DNA of 64,000 bases, taken from positions 62,001 through 126,000 of the forward strand of contig DATAUW010000016.1 of the NCBI GenBank assembly GCA_036268055.1, in the 5' to 3' direction. Of this stretch, positions 28,534-36,073 are shown one piece after another. A program made the position numbers and the translations under genes. How positions within the stretch are numbered: the stretch's first letter is position 1; every line of letters begins with the position of its first letter. The notes under the pieces are model-generated. The model made no database searches, was not told the origin of the DNA, and was given only the letters and a program-made list of their open reading frames with translations. Source of the DNA: Verrucomicrobiia bacterium (GTDB lineage: Bacteria; Verrucomicrobiota; Verrucomicrobiia; Limisphaerales; Pedosphaeraceae).

Positions 28534-29421
28534 TCAGCGTTTGGACATTTTGGCGCGGGCGGCCTGGAGGATTTCGCGTTCGCGGTCGGTGAGGCTTTGG
28601 ATGCCGTGGGCGGAAATTTTGTCGAGGATGGGGTCAACTTCCTTGCTGATGAATTCTGCGGAGGGCACGTCCTGGGCGGCCTGGCGCGAGCGGCGGCGCA
28701 TGGTGGAAAATGACGAACCGGCGACGGCGGCTTTAATCATGCGTTCGCTGCGCTCTTTTCGCTGGAAGGGATTCCATTGCGTGAAGGAGCGCGCGGGGTT
28801 CATGCCCCATTTGACGAAGGCGACGCCGGTGAGCAGGCCGCCGAGATGCGCGGCGTTGGCGGAGTCGTCAAAGGGAACGAGGGTGGCAAAGGCCGAATAT
28901 AAAAGCAGAAACCAAAAGAGATAGATGACGCGGATGGGAATCGGGATGAAGAAGAGGAAAAATTCCTGCATGGGAAAAATCATTGCGAAGGCGCCGAGCA
29001 AACCCATGATGCCGGCGGAAGCGCCGACGACCGGGGCGTCGAAATGATGCGGGAGGAAGGTGGCGAGCAATTCGAGTGCGCCACCGAGGGTGCCGCTGAG
29101 GAAATAGAGCGTGAGAAATTTTTGTTTGCCGAGGGTTTCTTCCATTGGCCGGCCGATGAAATAGAGGCCAATACAATTCCCGAGGACATGCCACGGCCAC
29201 GGGACCGAGTGCATGAATTGGAAGGTGATGATCTGCCAGAAATGTTTTTCACGAAAACCGTGGACGCTGAGGCCGAAGGTTTCGGTCGGGCGCAGGTTGG
29301 TGTAAAAAGTAAGAAAGGCCTGAATGACGAAGAGGACGAGCAGGGTGACGATCAGCGTGTTCGTCAATGACCGGCGAGAGTCATAAGACGGGCCGCGCAT
29401 GTATGAGCGATCGTCCAACAT
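28534..29421 (-). CDS. Rhomboid-family intramembrane serine protease (first of a tandem pair)
   Basis: The 295-residue membrane protein has about six hydrophobic segments. Ser135 lies in GASAG (133-137) and His192 in AHLGG, the rhomboid catalytic dyad; the helix-1 pattern FMHSVPWPWHVLGN matches the conserved FxHxxxxHxxxN region. The last 85 residues are a soluble, basic, helical tail not needed for the rhomboid core. Rhomboids cleave transmembrane substrates within the membrane. A second rhomboid gene begins just upstream, separated by 12 bases. Substrates are unknown. Confidence 0.92.
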   Translation of the reverse strand: MLDDRSYMRGPSYDSRRSLTNTLIVTLLVLFVIQAFLTFYTNLRPTETFGLSVHGFREKHFWQIITFQFMHSVPWPWHVLGNCIGLYFIGRPMEETLGKQKFLTLYFLSGTLGGALELLATFLPHHFDAPVVGASAGIMGLLGAFAMIFPMQEFFLFFIPIPIRVIYLFWFLLLYSAFATLVPFDDSANAAHLGGLLTGVAFVKWGMNPARSFTQWNPFQRKERSERMIKAAVAGSSFSTMRRRSRQAAQDVPSAEFISKEVDPILDKISAHGIQSLTDREREILQAARAKMSKR

Positions 29422-29433
29422 ATCGAGTTAAAA

Positions 29434-30207
29434 TTAGTCCGATGCGGGGTTGATGTTCAATGTACTTTTCACTTCGGGCTGGCGAAGGACCGGCGGCACG
29501 GTGCGGCGGCGGTTGCGCAATAATTTCCAAGTCAACCACGCGCCGGTCGCGATGCCGCCCAGATGCGCGGCGTGGGCCCAATTCCCCATCAGGCCGTCCA
29601 GTTGCAAGCCGATTGCGTGGGGCAGATGCGGCCCGATCCACGGCAGGAAAATTCCAAAGACGGAAAACGCGACTGAGAGCCAGATCAGCGTGCTCGCGCG
29701 CATGCGCAAGGGAATGATGAGAAAGAGCAGCAGATAAAGTTTTTGATTCGGATAGAGAACCGCAAAGGCCGCGACCAAGCCAAATACTCCGGCTGAAGCG
29801 CCGACGACTCCGGGAGTGCCAAATAAATTTGGAAGCAACCACGCGCCGAGCATTTGCACGAGGCCGCCGATCGCGCCGCTGAGGAGATAGAGTTGCAGCA
29901 TGCGGCGTTTGCCGAGAGTGAATTCGACGACGCGGCCAAAAATAAAAAGTCCCCACAGGTTCAGAATGATGTGGAGGAAACCGCCGTGCATGAATTGGAA
30001 GGTGAGCAGTTGCCAGAAATAGTGATGGCGCAAGCCGTCGAGGCTGAGGGCAAAATAATCATCCACGGGAAAAGCGGGATGAAATCGCCCGGCGTAAAGT
30101 TGAAAACCGAAGGCGATAATATTGAGGATGACCAGGGTGATGGTCACCGGTCCTCGGGGTCTGGCTGGCCGCTCGCTTGCGGGCTCGAAATCGTTTGTGT
30201 CTGCCAC
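29434..30207 (-). CDS. Rhomboid-family intramembrane serine protease (second of a tandem pair)
   Basis: The 257-residue membrane protein has an intact rhomboid core. FQFMHGGFLHIILNLWGL carries the conserved H...H...N pattern, Ser138 lies in GASAG (136-140) and His215 in AHLGG. The N-terminal 20 residues are hydrophilic. It is clearly related to the neighbour at 28534-29421 but diverged, so duplication is old. It is 46 bases downstream of apbE. Confidence 0.93.
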   Translation of the reverse strand: MADTNDFEPASERPARPRGPVTITLVILNIIAFGFQLYAGRFHPAFPVDDYFALSLDGLRHHYFWQLLTFQFMHGGFLHIILNLWGLFIFGRVVEFTLGKRRMLQLYLLSGAIGGLVQMLGAWLLPNLFGTPGVVGASAGVFGLVAAFAVLYPNQKLYLLLFLIIPLRMRASTLIWLSVAFSVFGIFLPWIGPHLPHAIGLQLDGLMGNWAHAAHLGGIATGAWLTWKLLRNRRRTVPPVLRQPEVKSTLNINPASD

Positions 30208-30253
30208 GGTGAAAACATAGCCGTGACTATTGAAAACACAAGTTTTCCAGCGG

Positions 30254-31201
30254 TTATATTAGGCGGTTGAGAAAATATCCCGGGCGTTCCGCTTCAGGAG
30301 AATCGGTGATGAACCAAGCGCGCATTTTGGGGCGTGAAGCGGCGATACTGACGAAAGCATGTGCGCCCATGAGAAACGCGGCGGTGGAGAGGGCGTCGGA
30401 TTCTGTGACGGAAGGCATTGCCACCGCTGCGAGCATGATGCCGGAGGCGGGCATACCGGGGCGGCTGTGCATGATGTGGCCATAAGTTTTGCCTTCCTGC
30501 TGAAATGATTTTTCCTGGTTGCCGGAGACGGACAGCGCTTCGTCGCGCAAGGTTACCAGCAGGTCGGATTTTTGCGGCTTTTCCGTACCTGCGGGCGGTT
30601 CGGGGCAATCCAAAGTGATTTGCCAGGCGTCCGTGCCGGGAGGGCTGCCGATGCCATAGACCGAACTCGTGCCGCCGTGAATCAGTGCACTGGTGATGCC
30701 GGCTTCGCGCAACAATCCCACGGCGCGTTCGATGGCGTAGCCTTTGCCGATGGCGCCAAGGTCGAGGATCACACCGGGAACTTTAAAACGAACGGTGAAA
30801 TTTTCGGGGTTCAGTTCGACGTGCCGCATGCCGGTGCGTTCGCGGGCGGTGTTGATTTCGTCGCTGGTGGGCACGCGTCCCAAGCCGCCCATGAAACCCC
30901 AACAGCGGGTAAGCGCGCCGAGGCTGATATCGAAAGCGTTTTTAGTTTCGTGGGTCAACTGGCGGCAGTGTTCGAGGAGGTGAAAAACATTGGGGCTGAC
31001 GCGCACGGGTTCGGCGGCGGCGCGGGCATTGACGTGGGCGATCTCGCTGGTGGGGAGGTAGAGGCTGAGTTGGCTTTCGACGCGGTCAATCTCGCCGAGG
31101 GCTTCTTCACCGGCGGCGCGCAGGGCAGCTTCATTCTCGCCGTGGAGGAGAAGCTCGAAACGGGTCGCCATGGCGTTGCGGGCGAGCGCGACGGTTTTCA
31201 T
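30254..31201 (-). CDS. apbE: FAD:protein FMN transferase (ApbE)
   Basis: The 315-residue product has ApbE hallmarks: AMATRFELLL near the N-terminus, VILDLGAIGKGYAIERAV in the middle, LIHGGTSSVYGIG, and a C-terminal SVTESDALSTAAFLMG segment. ApbE enzymes attach FMN covalently to a threonine of partners such as NqrB, NqrC or RnfG. No signal peptide or lipobox is visible, so this copy may be cytoplasmic or start elsewhere. No Nqr or Rnf gene is in the window. It heads a possible operon with the two rhomboids. Confidence 0.93.
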   Translation of the reverse strand: MKTVALARNAMATRFELLLHGENEAALRAAGEEALGEIDRVESQLSLYLPTSEIAHVNARAAAEPVRVSPNVFHLLEHCRQLTHETKNAFDISLGALTRCWGFMGGLGRVPTSDEINTARERTGMRHVELNPENFTVRFKVPGVILDLGAIGKGYAIERAVGLLREAGITSALIHGGTSSVYGIGSPPGTDAWQITLDCPEPPAGTEKPQKSDLLVTLRDEALSVSGNQEKSFQQEGKTYGHIMHSRPGMPASGIMLAAVAMPSVTESDALSTAAFLMGAHAFVSIAASRPKMRAWFITDSPEAERPGYFLNRLI

Positions 31202-31219
31202 AAAGTTGGGCCAGCGGTC

Positions 31220-31301
31220 TTTTTAGTTTATGGCTTCGTTTCGGCTCAGTCATCGGTCACCTGACCGACTCCTTCGCCGAAACCTCACCATAAACTAAAA
31301 A
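31220..31301. repeat. 82-base interrupted palindrome upstream of apbE
   Basis: Three pairs of perfect arms nest symmetrically. TTTTTAGTTTATGG (31220-31233) pairs with 31288-31301, GTTTCGGC (31238-31245) with 31276-31283, and CGGTCA (31254-31259) with TGACCG (31262-31267). Internal loops are equal in length on both sides. It could be a structured 5' leader of apbE or a small mobile-element remnant. Confidence 0.7.
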
Positions 31302-31340
31302 TCCTCGCTTGGGAGCGTCATACTATTTGTGCAAAAGCTA

Positions 31341-31374
31341 AACGGGTTTCGCGGCGTTGGCAGCGAAACCCGTT
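31341..31374 (-). terminator. Probable terminator of the Gfo/Idh/MocA gene at 31414
   Basis: AACGGGTTTCGC (31341-31352) pairs perfectly with GCGAAACCCGTT (31363-31374) across a ten-base loop, 40 bases past the stop. In the minus direction it is followed by TAGCTTTTGC. Confidence 0.6.
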
Positions 31375-31387
31375 GGTTGAATTGTTC

Positions 31388-31404
31388 GGCGGTCATAGAC
31401 CGCC
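31388..31404 (-). repeat. Dispersed hairpin GGCGGTC-TAT-GACCGCC
   Basis: This is a perfect seven-pair stem with a three-base loop, ten bases past the stop of the gene at 31414. It is the best-conserved copy of the family also seen at 20462 and 59470. Confidence 0.65.
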
Positions 31405-31413
31405 ATTACCGGT

Positions 31414-32811
31414 TTAAGATTCGGGTAATGTGCCGTAGGTGATGGCTTCGATTTTCTTGCCGGAGCCGTCGGTGATGGTGCGGGTCTTTTCGTCGAAGAG
31501 GCACATCGTGTTCAGGCGGTTCGACATTTCGGCGAGCGAGATGACGGTTTGCACGCGGACAGCGAGGTCGCTGTTGGCGTTCGTCGGCTTGCCGCTGCGG
31601 ATGCAATCGAAAAAGTTTTTTTCATGCACGCGGATGTCTTCGGGCTGCATGCCGTCCATCGTCGCGGGATCAATTTCTTCACTGAATTCGCGCTCGGGCA
31701 CGAGTTCGATGCGGTTGCCGCCGTCGCCGATGTTCAGCGTGGCTTTGTGGCCGTAAACAACGAAGCCAGGACTCTTGGCGTTGACCGTGCCGCAGGTGAG
31801 GGTGATGAGATAGCCGCTGGGGAATTCGGCGAGCAGTTGCTGATGCTCGGGAACTTCGCGCTCGATGGTATCGGGCGTGTTGCGATCGGCATGGACGTTG
31901 CGCGTGCCGAGACTGGTGACGCGCACGGGGAATTCCGGATTGCCGGACGCGAGCATGAGCGGGTGAAGGCGGTGCGGCGCGAGATCGCCGAGGACGCCCG
32001 CGCAGTAGGGATAATATTTGCGCCAGCGATGGAAGGCATCGGGATTGAAGGGGGTGTGTTTGTGAACGGGCTTCTGCCAGGTTTCCCAATCAATGTTTTC
32101 GGGCTTGTCGTAATCGGGGTCGAGGTTGAAGGGGTTGGAATTCCATTCGCCGCCGACACTGTTGCGGCAATAATAGCCCTGCGCCCAAACGAGAGTGCCG
32201 ATCTTGCCACCACTGACGAGTTCGGCGCATTTCTGCCAGCCGCCAGCGGAGCAGCCTTGCGAGCCGATCTGAAAAGTCTTGCCGGTGCGCTTGACGGCGT
32301 CGTGGACCATGAAAGCTTCGCCGAGATAACGGCTCATGGGTTTTTCGCAATAGACGTGTTTGCCGGCGTCGAGGGCATTAATAGAAATGGTCGAGTGCCA
32401 CGGATCGTGGGTGGCGATGACGACGGCGTCCACGTCCTTGCGGTCGAGGACCTTGCGGTATTCGAGATACACATCGGCGTCGGCGAGGCCGCAGTTGTCC
32501 TTGTTTTTAGCCCAATCGCGGCGTTTGCTGAAAAGGTCACAGGCGGCGACGACTTGCACGTTGTTCGCGCTTTCGTTGTCGTGGATGCCTTTCAAATGGT
32601 TCTGGCCGATGCCGACGCCGAGGCCGATGACGGCGACGGTGATGCGGTCGTTCGCGCCAATGGTTCGGCCGGTCGAGGGCGCCTGATTCTGGCCGTAAAC
32701 GGGCGTTTTAAAGAGGTTGGTGGTGGCCACAACTGCCGCGGCTGTGGAGGTTTTTTTGATGAAATCGCGGCGGGTGCTGACGGCAGCGAGTGGTTTGTTC
32801 GTATTATCCAT
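31414..32811 (-). CDS. Tat-exported Gfo/Idh/MocA family oxidoreductase
   Basis: The 465-residue product begins with a twin-arginine signal (STRRDFIKKTSTAAAVVATT, about residues 11-32). It then has a Rossmann NAD(P)-binding start VAVIGLGVGIGQNH and the family motif HVYCEKPMS near residue 153, whose Lys helps bind cofactor and catalyse. The C-terminal half is the GFO_IDH_MocA beta-sheet domain. Members oxidise or reduce sugars, inositols or other polyols; in Verrucomicrobiota and Planctomycetota many are exported and of unknown substrate. NADP carried through Tat in the folded state is plausible, as in glucose-fructose oxidoreductase. It is probably a single-gene unit with a terminator. Confidence 0.92.
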   Translation of the reverse strand: MDNTNKPLAAVSTRRDFIKKTSTAAAVVATTNLFKTPVYGQNQAPSTGRTIGANDRITVAVIGLGVGIGQNHLKGIHDNESANNVQVVAACDLFSKRRDWAKNKDNCGLADADVYLEYRKVLDRKDVDAVVIATHDPWHSTISINALDAGKHVYCEKPMSRYLGEAFMVHDAVKRTGKTFQIGSQGCSAGGWQKCAELVSGGKIGTLVWAQGYYCRNSVGGEWNSNPFNLDPDYDKPENIDWETWQKPVHKHTPFNPDAFHRWRKYYPYCAGVLGDLAPHRLHPLMLASGNPEFPVRVTSLGTRNVHADRNTPDTIEREVPEHQQLLAEFPSGYLITLTCGTVNAKSPGFVVYGHKATLNIGDGGNRIELVPEREFSEEIDPATMDGMQPEDIRVHEKNFFDCIRSGKPTNANSDLAVRVQTVISLAEMSNRLNTMCLFDEKTRTITDGSGKKIEAITYGTLPES

Positions 32812-32890
32812 ATATTATTGTTAAAAAAATGTGCCCGAGATTATTAGACGATTATTAGCGAAGAAAAATTCGCGGTCAATCATAGACGTG

Positions 32891-32955
32891 GAGAGTGCGG
32901 AATGCGGAGTGCGGAGTGCGGAATGGGGAAGTTTTCAGTTTCAAGTTTTCAGTTT
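32891..32955 (+). repeat. Octamer tandem repeat followed by GTTTTCAGTTTC element
   Basis: 32891-32930 repeats the AGTGCGGA/ATGCGGAG block of 27879. The adjoining 32931-32955, GTTTTCAGTTTCAAG then TTTTCAGTTT, recurs inverted at 36010-36033 with one mismatch over 24 bases. The element runs into the last codons of the gene ending at 32949. Confidence 0.55.
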
Positions 32956-34913
32956 GGGGAATTATTTGGACGGAGCGGCGGATTCTGTGGGGCGGAGGCT
33001 TTCATGGCCAGGGCGCGGGTGAGGTTTTTTTGGGCTCGGGGGTCGGTGGGATTTAATTTTATTGCGGTTTGGAATTCGGTGATGGCGTCGTCGAGGTGGC
33101 CGGTGACGCCGAGGGCACTGCCGAGGCTGTTGTGATGATCGGCGTTTTTGGGGTCTAGTTTGACGGCTTCCTGAAGCTCGGCGATGGCTTCGTTGTGACG
33201 GCCTTTGCGCATGAGCAGGGAGCCAAGGTCGGAATGGCGGGACGCATTATCGGGCTGAAGTTGCAGGGCGATTTGAAATTCGTTGATGGCTTCGTCGAGG
33301 CGTGAATCGTCTTTGGAGAGGATTTTGGCGATGTCATCGTGAGGCAAGGGGTCGGCGGGGTTGAGGCGGGCGGCTTGCTGGAATTGGGCGATGGCGTCGT
33401 CGTTGCGGCCGACGCCGATCAAGGCGACGCCGAGGCTGGAATAAGTATCGGCAATGCCGGAGCGTTGGGCGATGGCGGCTTTGAAATGTGCGATGGCTTC
33501 GTCGTATTTGCCTTGCTGGGAAAGGGCCTGGCCGAGGTTGTAGTGCGACTCGAAATAATTGGGGGAAACGATGAGCGAATGGCGATAGAGAGCAATGGCG
33601 GCGTCCAGTTGGCCGCGTTCGGCGAGGCAAATTCCAAGGCCGACATCGGCGAGAGTATTGTTTTCGGTGGTGTCAACGGCGCGTTGGAACATGGTTTCGC
33701 TGTTGTGCCAGTATTTGATTTGGTGTTCGGTGACAATGGCGCAAGCGAGGGCGCAAACTATCCCGAGGCCGGAGAGAGCGAGAGTGGCGCGGGGAGATTT
33801 ACGAAGGAAAGTTTGCACACTCCAAACCAGCGCTGCGGTAATGCCCAGCGAGGGAAGATAGGTATAGCGATCCGCCATGGATTGTTCTCCGATTTTGACG
33901 AGGCCGATGACCGGGACGAGCATGCCGAGAAACCAAAGCCAGCCAAATAAAAGCGCGGGCTGCGTTCGGCGAAGCGCGATCACGAAGATTGAAATGATTA
34001 CCAACAACGCGGCGGCTTCGGCTACGGTGGCTGTGGGAAGAGTGGCGGCAAACGGATACAGAGGAGATAGATTGGTGGGCCAAAATATTTTGCCGAGATA
34101 ATGGCAGTAAGCGACGAGGGCATTGGCGGTGCGAGCGCTCAGGGGAATCGCAGCGACCATCGCGGCGCCGTGGGCCTGGGCAAAAAATGCGATGAGGCTG
34201 AAGGCGATGGTGAGGAGGAAAAAGGGAATTTTTTCGACGAGCAGGCGAGAGAAGCCAAGCGTCGAAAAGCGATTCAGCGGCCAGTAATCCAGAAGCAATA
34301 AAACGCACGGCGTGGTGACGAGCATGGATTTGGACATGAGGCCGAGGCCGAAAAATATCAAGGCGAGCGCGTAATGGAATCGGCGTTTTGATCCGATGGC
34401 TCGTTGCGCGGAGACGTAACGCTCATACGCGAGCAGCGTGAGGAGGAAGAAAAAGGTGCTGAGCACATCTTTGCGTTCGGAAATCCAGGCGACGGATTCG
34501 ACGCGGAGTGGATGGAGGGCGAAAAGCAGGGCAATGAAGAAAGCGGGCCATCGGCGTCCGGTGAGCCGCGCAAATAAAAGAAAGACCAGTGACGCATTGA
34601 TGGCGTGGATGATAACGCTGCTGAGATGATGGCCCCATGGACGCAAGCCATAGAGCTGGCCATCGGCCATGTGGGAAATCCAGGTGACGGGATGCCAGTT
34701 GGCGCCGTGCGCGGCGAAGGCCCATTTGAAGCCGTCGAGGGTGAGACCTTGTTGGACGTAGGGATTGGCGGTGACGTACTCGGGGTCGTCGTAGGTGACG
34801 AAATCGTTTTTTATGGCGGGCGAAAAAACGAGGAAAGTGACGAGGAACAGGAGCAGACTGGCGAATAGAATGTTTTTGGCGGAAGCAGGTTTTGTTTCCG
34901 TGTCCGTATTCAT
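32949..34913 (-). CDS. TMTC-like polytopic membrane protein with C-terminal TPR repeats
   Basis: This is a 654-residue protein. The first 400 residues are a glycosyltransferase-like membrane region with about ten hydrophobic segments, including the pattern FVTYDDPEYVTANPYVQQG, then NWHPVTWISHMADGQLYGL and HPLRVESVAWISERKDVLS. This pattern is shared with TMTC and related O-mannosyltransferase-type (GT-C) proteins. Residues about 420-640 form six or more TPR units (e.g. ESHYNLGQALSQQGKYDEAI). A transferase role in protein O-glycosylation at the membrane is inferred from the family; substrate and donor are unknown. The DD in YDDPEY may be the acidic luminal motif of GT-C enzymes. Confidence 0.88.
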   Translation of the reverse strand: MNTDTETKPASAKNILFASLLLFLVTFLVFSPAIKNDFVTYDDPEYVTANPYVQQGLTLDGFKWAFAAHGANWHPVTWISHMADGQLYGLRPWGHHLSSVIIHAINASLVFLLFARLTGRRWPAFFIALLFALHPLRVESVAWISERKDVLSTFFFLLTLLAYERYVSAQRAIGSKRRFHYALALIFFGLGLMSKSMLVTTPCVLLLLDYWPLNRFSTLGFSRLLVEKIPFFLLTIAFSLIAFFAQAHGAAMVAAIPLSARTANALVAYCHYLGKIFWPTNLSPLYPFAATLPTATVAEAAALLVIISIFVIALRRTQPALLFGWLWFLGMLVPVIGLVKIGEQSMADRYTYLPSLGITAALVWSVQTFLRKSPRATLALSGLGIVCALACAIVTEHQIKYWHNSETMFQRAVDTTENNTLADVGLGICLAERGQLDAAIALYRHSLIVSPNYFESHYNLGQALSQQGKYDEAIAHFKAAIAQRSGIADTYSSLGVALIGVGRNDDAIAQFQQAARLNPADPLPHDDIAKILSKDDSRLDEAINEFQIALQLQPDNASRHSDLGSLLMRKGRHNEAIAELQEAVKLDPKNADHHNSLGSALGVTGHLDDAITEFQTAIKLNPTDPRAQKNLTRALAMKASAPQNPPLRPNNSPN

Positions 34914-34980
34914 ATCTCAATGGAAGAGAGTAGGGACGGGCGGGGGAACGGGAAAGTGCGAATTGAAGGCCGGAGCGGGT

Positions 34981-35418
34981 TCAGGGGGAAACGATTCGTG
35001 CACGAAGGTTTGGCGAAGCGATGGTTTGGAAGTGCGAAAGGTTGAAAGTATAAATGCGTTGGGCATTGCTTTTGGCCGCCGCCGCGAGGAGCAAGGCATC
35101 GTAGATTTTTCCGCCCTGAACATTAAATTTTGTGGCCGCCTCGATGGTTGTGGAATATTCCTTTGCCGATAGCGAAACCAAAGTGAAATCTTGTATGAGA
35201 TTTTCTGACAGGAGTTGCCAGGCGATGGGGGGTGGGACCTGGCTGGCTCCCGGCAGGCGCGTCAGCACGGCGTAAGATTCCGCCAGACTGTGCGCGGCGA
35301 TGAAACCCTGATCGGCGCGAGATTTGATGCGCTCCAAAATGGGCCGTGCGGCTTGATGATGCGGATGGTTTCCCACAAACGCCGCCACGAGGACGTTGGT
35401 ATCGCAAAAAACTTTCAT
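34981..35418 (-). CDS. vapC: PIN-domain toxin (VapC type)
   Basis: The 145-residue PIN domain has acidic residues Asp6 (FCDTNVL), Glu47 (SLAESYAV) and Asp107 (KIYDALLL); the fourth position is Asn (TFNLSHF), as in many PIN toxins. These proteins are Mg-dependent ribonucleases that often cut tRNA or rRNA. The start codon overlaps the stop of the antitoxin gene upstream by four bases (ATGA), a classic toxin-antitoxin arrangement. Confidence 0.9.
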   Translation of the reverse strand: MKVFCDTNVLVAAFVGNHPHHQAARPILERIKSRADQGFIAAHSLAESYAVLTRLPGASQVPPPIAWQLLSENLIQDFTLVSLSAKEYSTTIEAATKFNVQGGKIYDALLLAAAAKSNAQRIYTFNLSHFQTIASPNLRARIVSP

Positions 35419-35693
35419 CGCTTGGTGGTTGCGCGGCCGAGGACATCATCCATTCGCTCTTCGCGGGATGCGTCTGCGAAATCCTGATTGGTGAGGTGGC
35501 CGGGAGCGGTAAAGACGAGAACTCCGTTTATGCGTTTCAACTGGCCGACGGCGTTGGTGGGGCGAAGTTCGATGGCGCCTGCTTTGACTTCAATGGCCAG
35601 CATATCGCCGCCACGAAGATGAAATCTATCGCGCAGAGTTTTCGGGAGCACAACCCGGCCAGCGCGATCCATTTGGACATTGGTTTCTTTCAT
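35415..35693 (-). CDS. vapB: AbrB/MazE-type (SpoVT) antitoxin of the VapC toxin
   Basis: Starting at ATG 35693 the product is 92 residues: MKETNVQMDRAGRVVLPKTL, a swapped-hairpin AbrB fold with the hallmark RAGRVVLPK...R. The second half (LIAI-like core, then VFTAPGHLTNQDFADASREE) is the toxin-binding tail. An upstream ATG would add 12 residues that read through the operator and is unlikely. Antitoxins of this kind bind their own promoter, and the palindromes just upstream fit this. Confidence 0.88.
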   Translation of the reverse strand: MKETNVQMDRAGRVVLPKTLRDRFHLRGGDMLAIEVKAGAIELRPTNAVGQLKRINGVLVFTAPGHLTNQDFADASREERMDDVLGRATTKR

Positions 35694-35703
35694 GGATGGA
35701 TAA

Positions 35704-35741
35704 TACCATTTCCGAATGGTAAATACCATTTAAAATGGTAT
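35704..35741. promoter_or_regulatory. Operator palindromes of the vapBC pair
   Basis: TACCATT-N4-AATGGTA (35704-35721) is followed directly by the perfect palindrome ATACCATTTAAAATGGTAT (35723-35741); a third half-site AATGGTGGTA starts at 35751. All lie within 60 bases upstream of the antitoxin ATG and overlap where its promoter should be. Confidence 0.75.
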
Positions 35742-35813
35742 ATTTGGCCGAATGGTGGTATTTTCGTGCGAGGGGGTTTTTCGTCTCTGTTGGGCTTGGT
35801 GGTCATTTAAGAA

Positions 35814-35859
35814 CCCCTCTCTTCAACTATCTCCCCACGCGGTCGTGGGGAAAGAGGGG
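35814..35859. repeat. Compound inverted repeat
   Basis: An inner stem CCCCACG (35833-35839) / CGTGGGG (35844-35850) is enclosed by an outer stem CCCCTCT (35814-35820) / AGAGGGG (35853-35859). It lies between the divergent vapBC and the isomerase gene. It could be an RNA structure or a small repeat. Confidence 0.55.
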
Positions 35860-36009
35860 CGGAGTGCGTTCGGTTGGCGATTGCAGGTGACTAAAATGGC
35901 GTTTGTTAGATATTTGATTTTGGTCATCCTGCGGGACTTCGGCGGCCGCGGTGGCATCGTCGTGCCATTTTAAAGGCAGTGCGGATGGGGCCGATGTGCC
36001 TGGCTGGTG

Positions 36010-36033
36010 AACTGAAAACTTGAAACGGAAAAC
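36010..36033 (-). repeat. Inverted copy of the GTTTTCAGTTTC element
   Basis: On the minus strand it reads GTTTTCCGTTTCAAG then TTTTCAGTT, matching 32931-32954 at 23 of 24 positions. Confidence 0.5.
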
Positions 36034-36073
36034 TTTGCCCATTACTTTAAATGCGATTCACCAAAAAGTGTTT

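Noticed and set aside
31549-32847. 432-codon plus-strand frame over the Gfo/Idh/MocA gene
   Set aside because: Shadow of a gene with Tat signal and family motifs.
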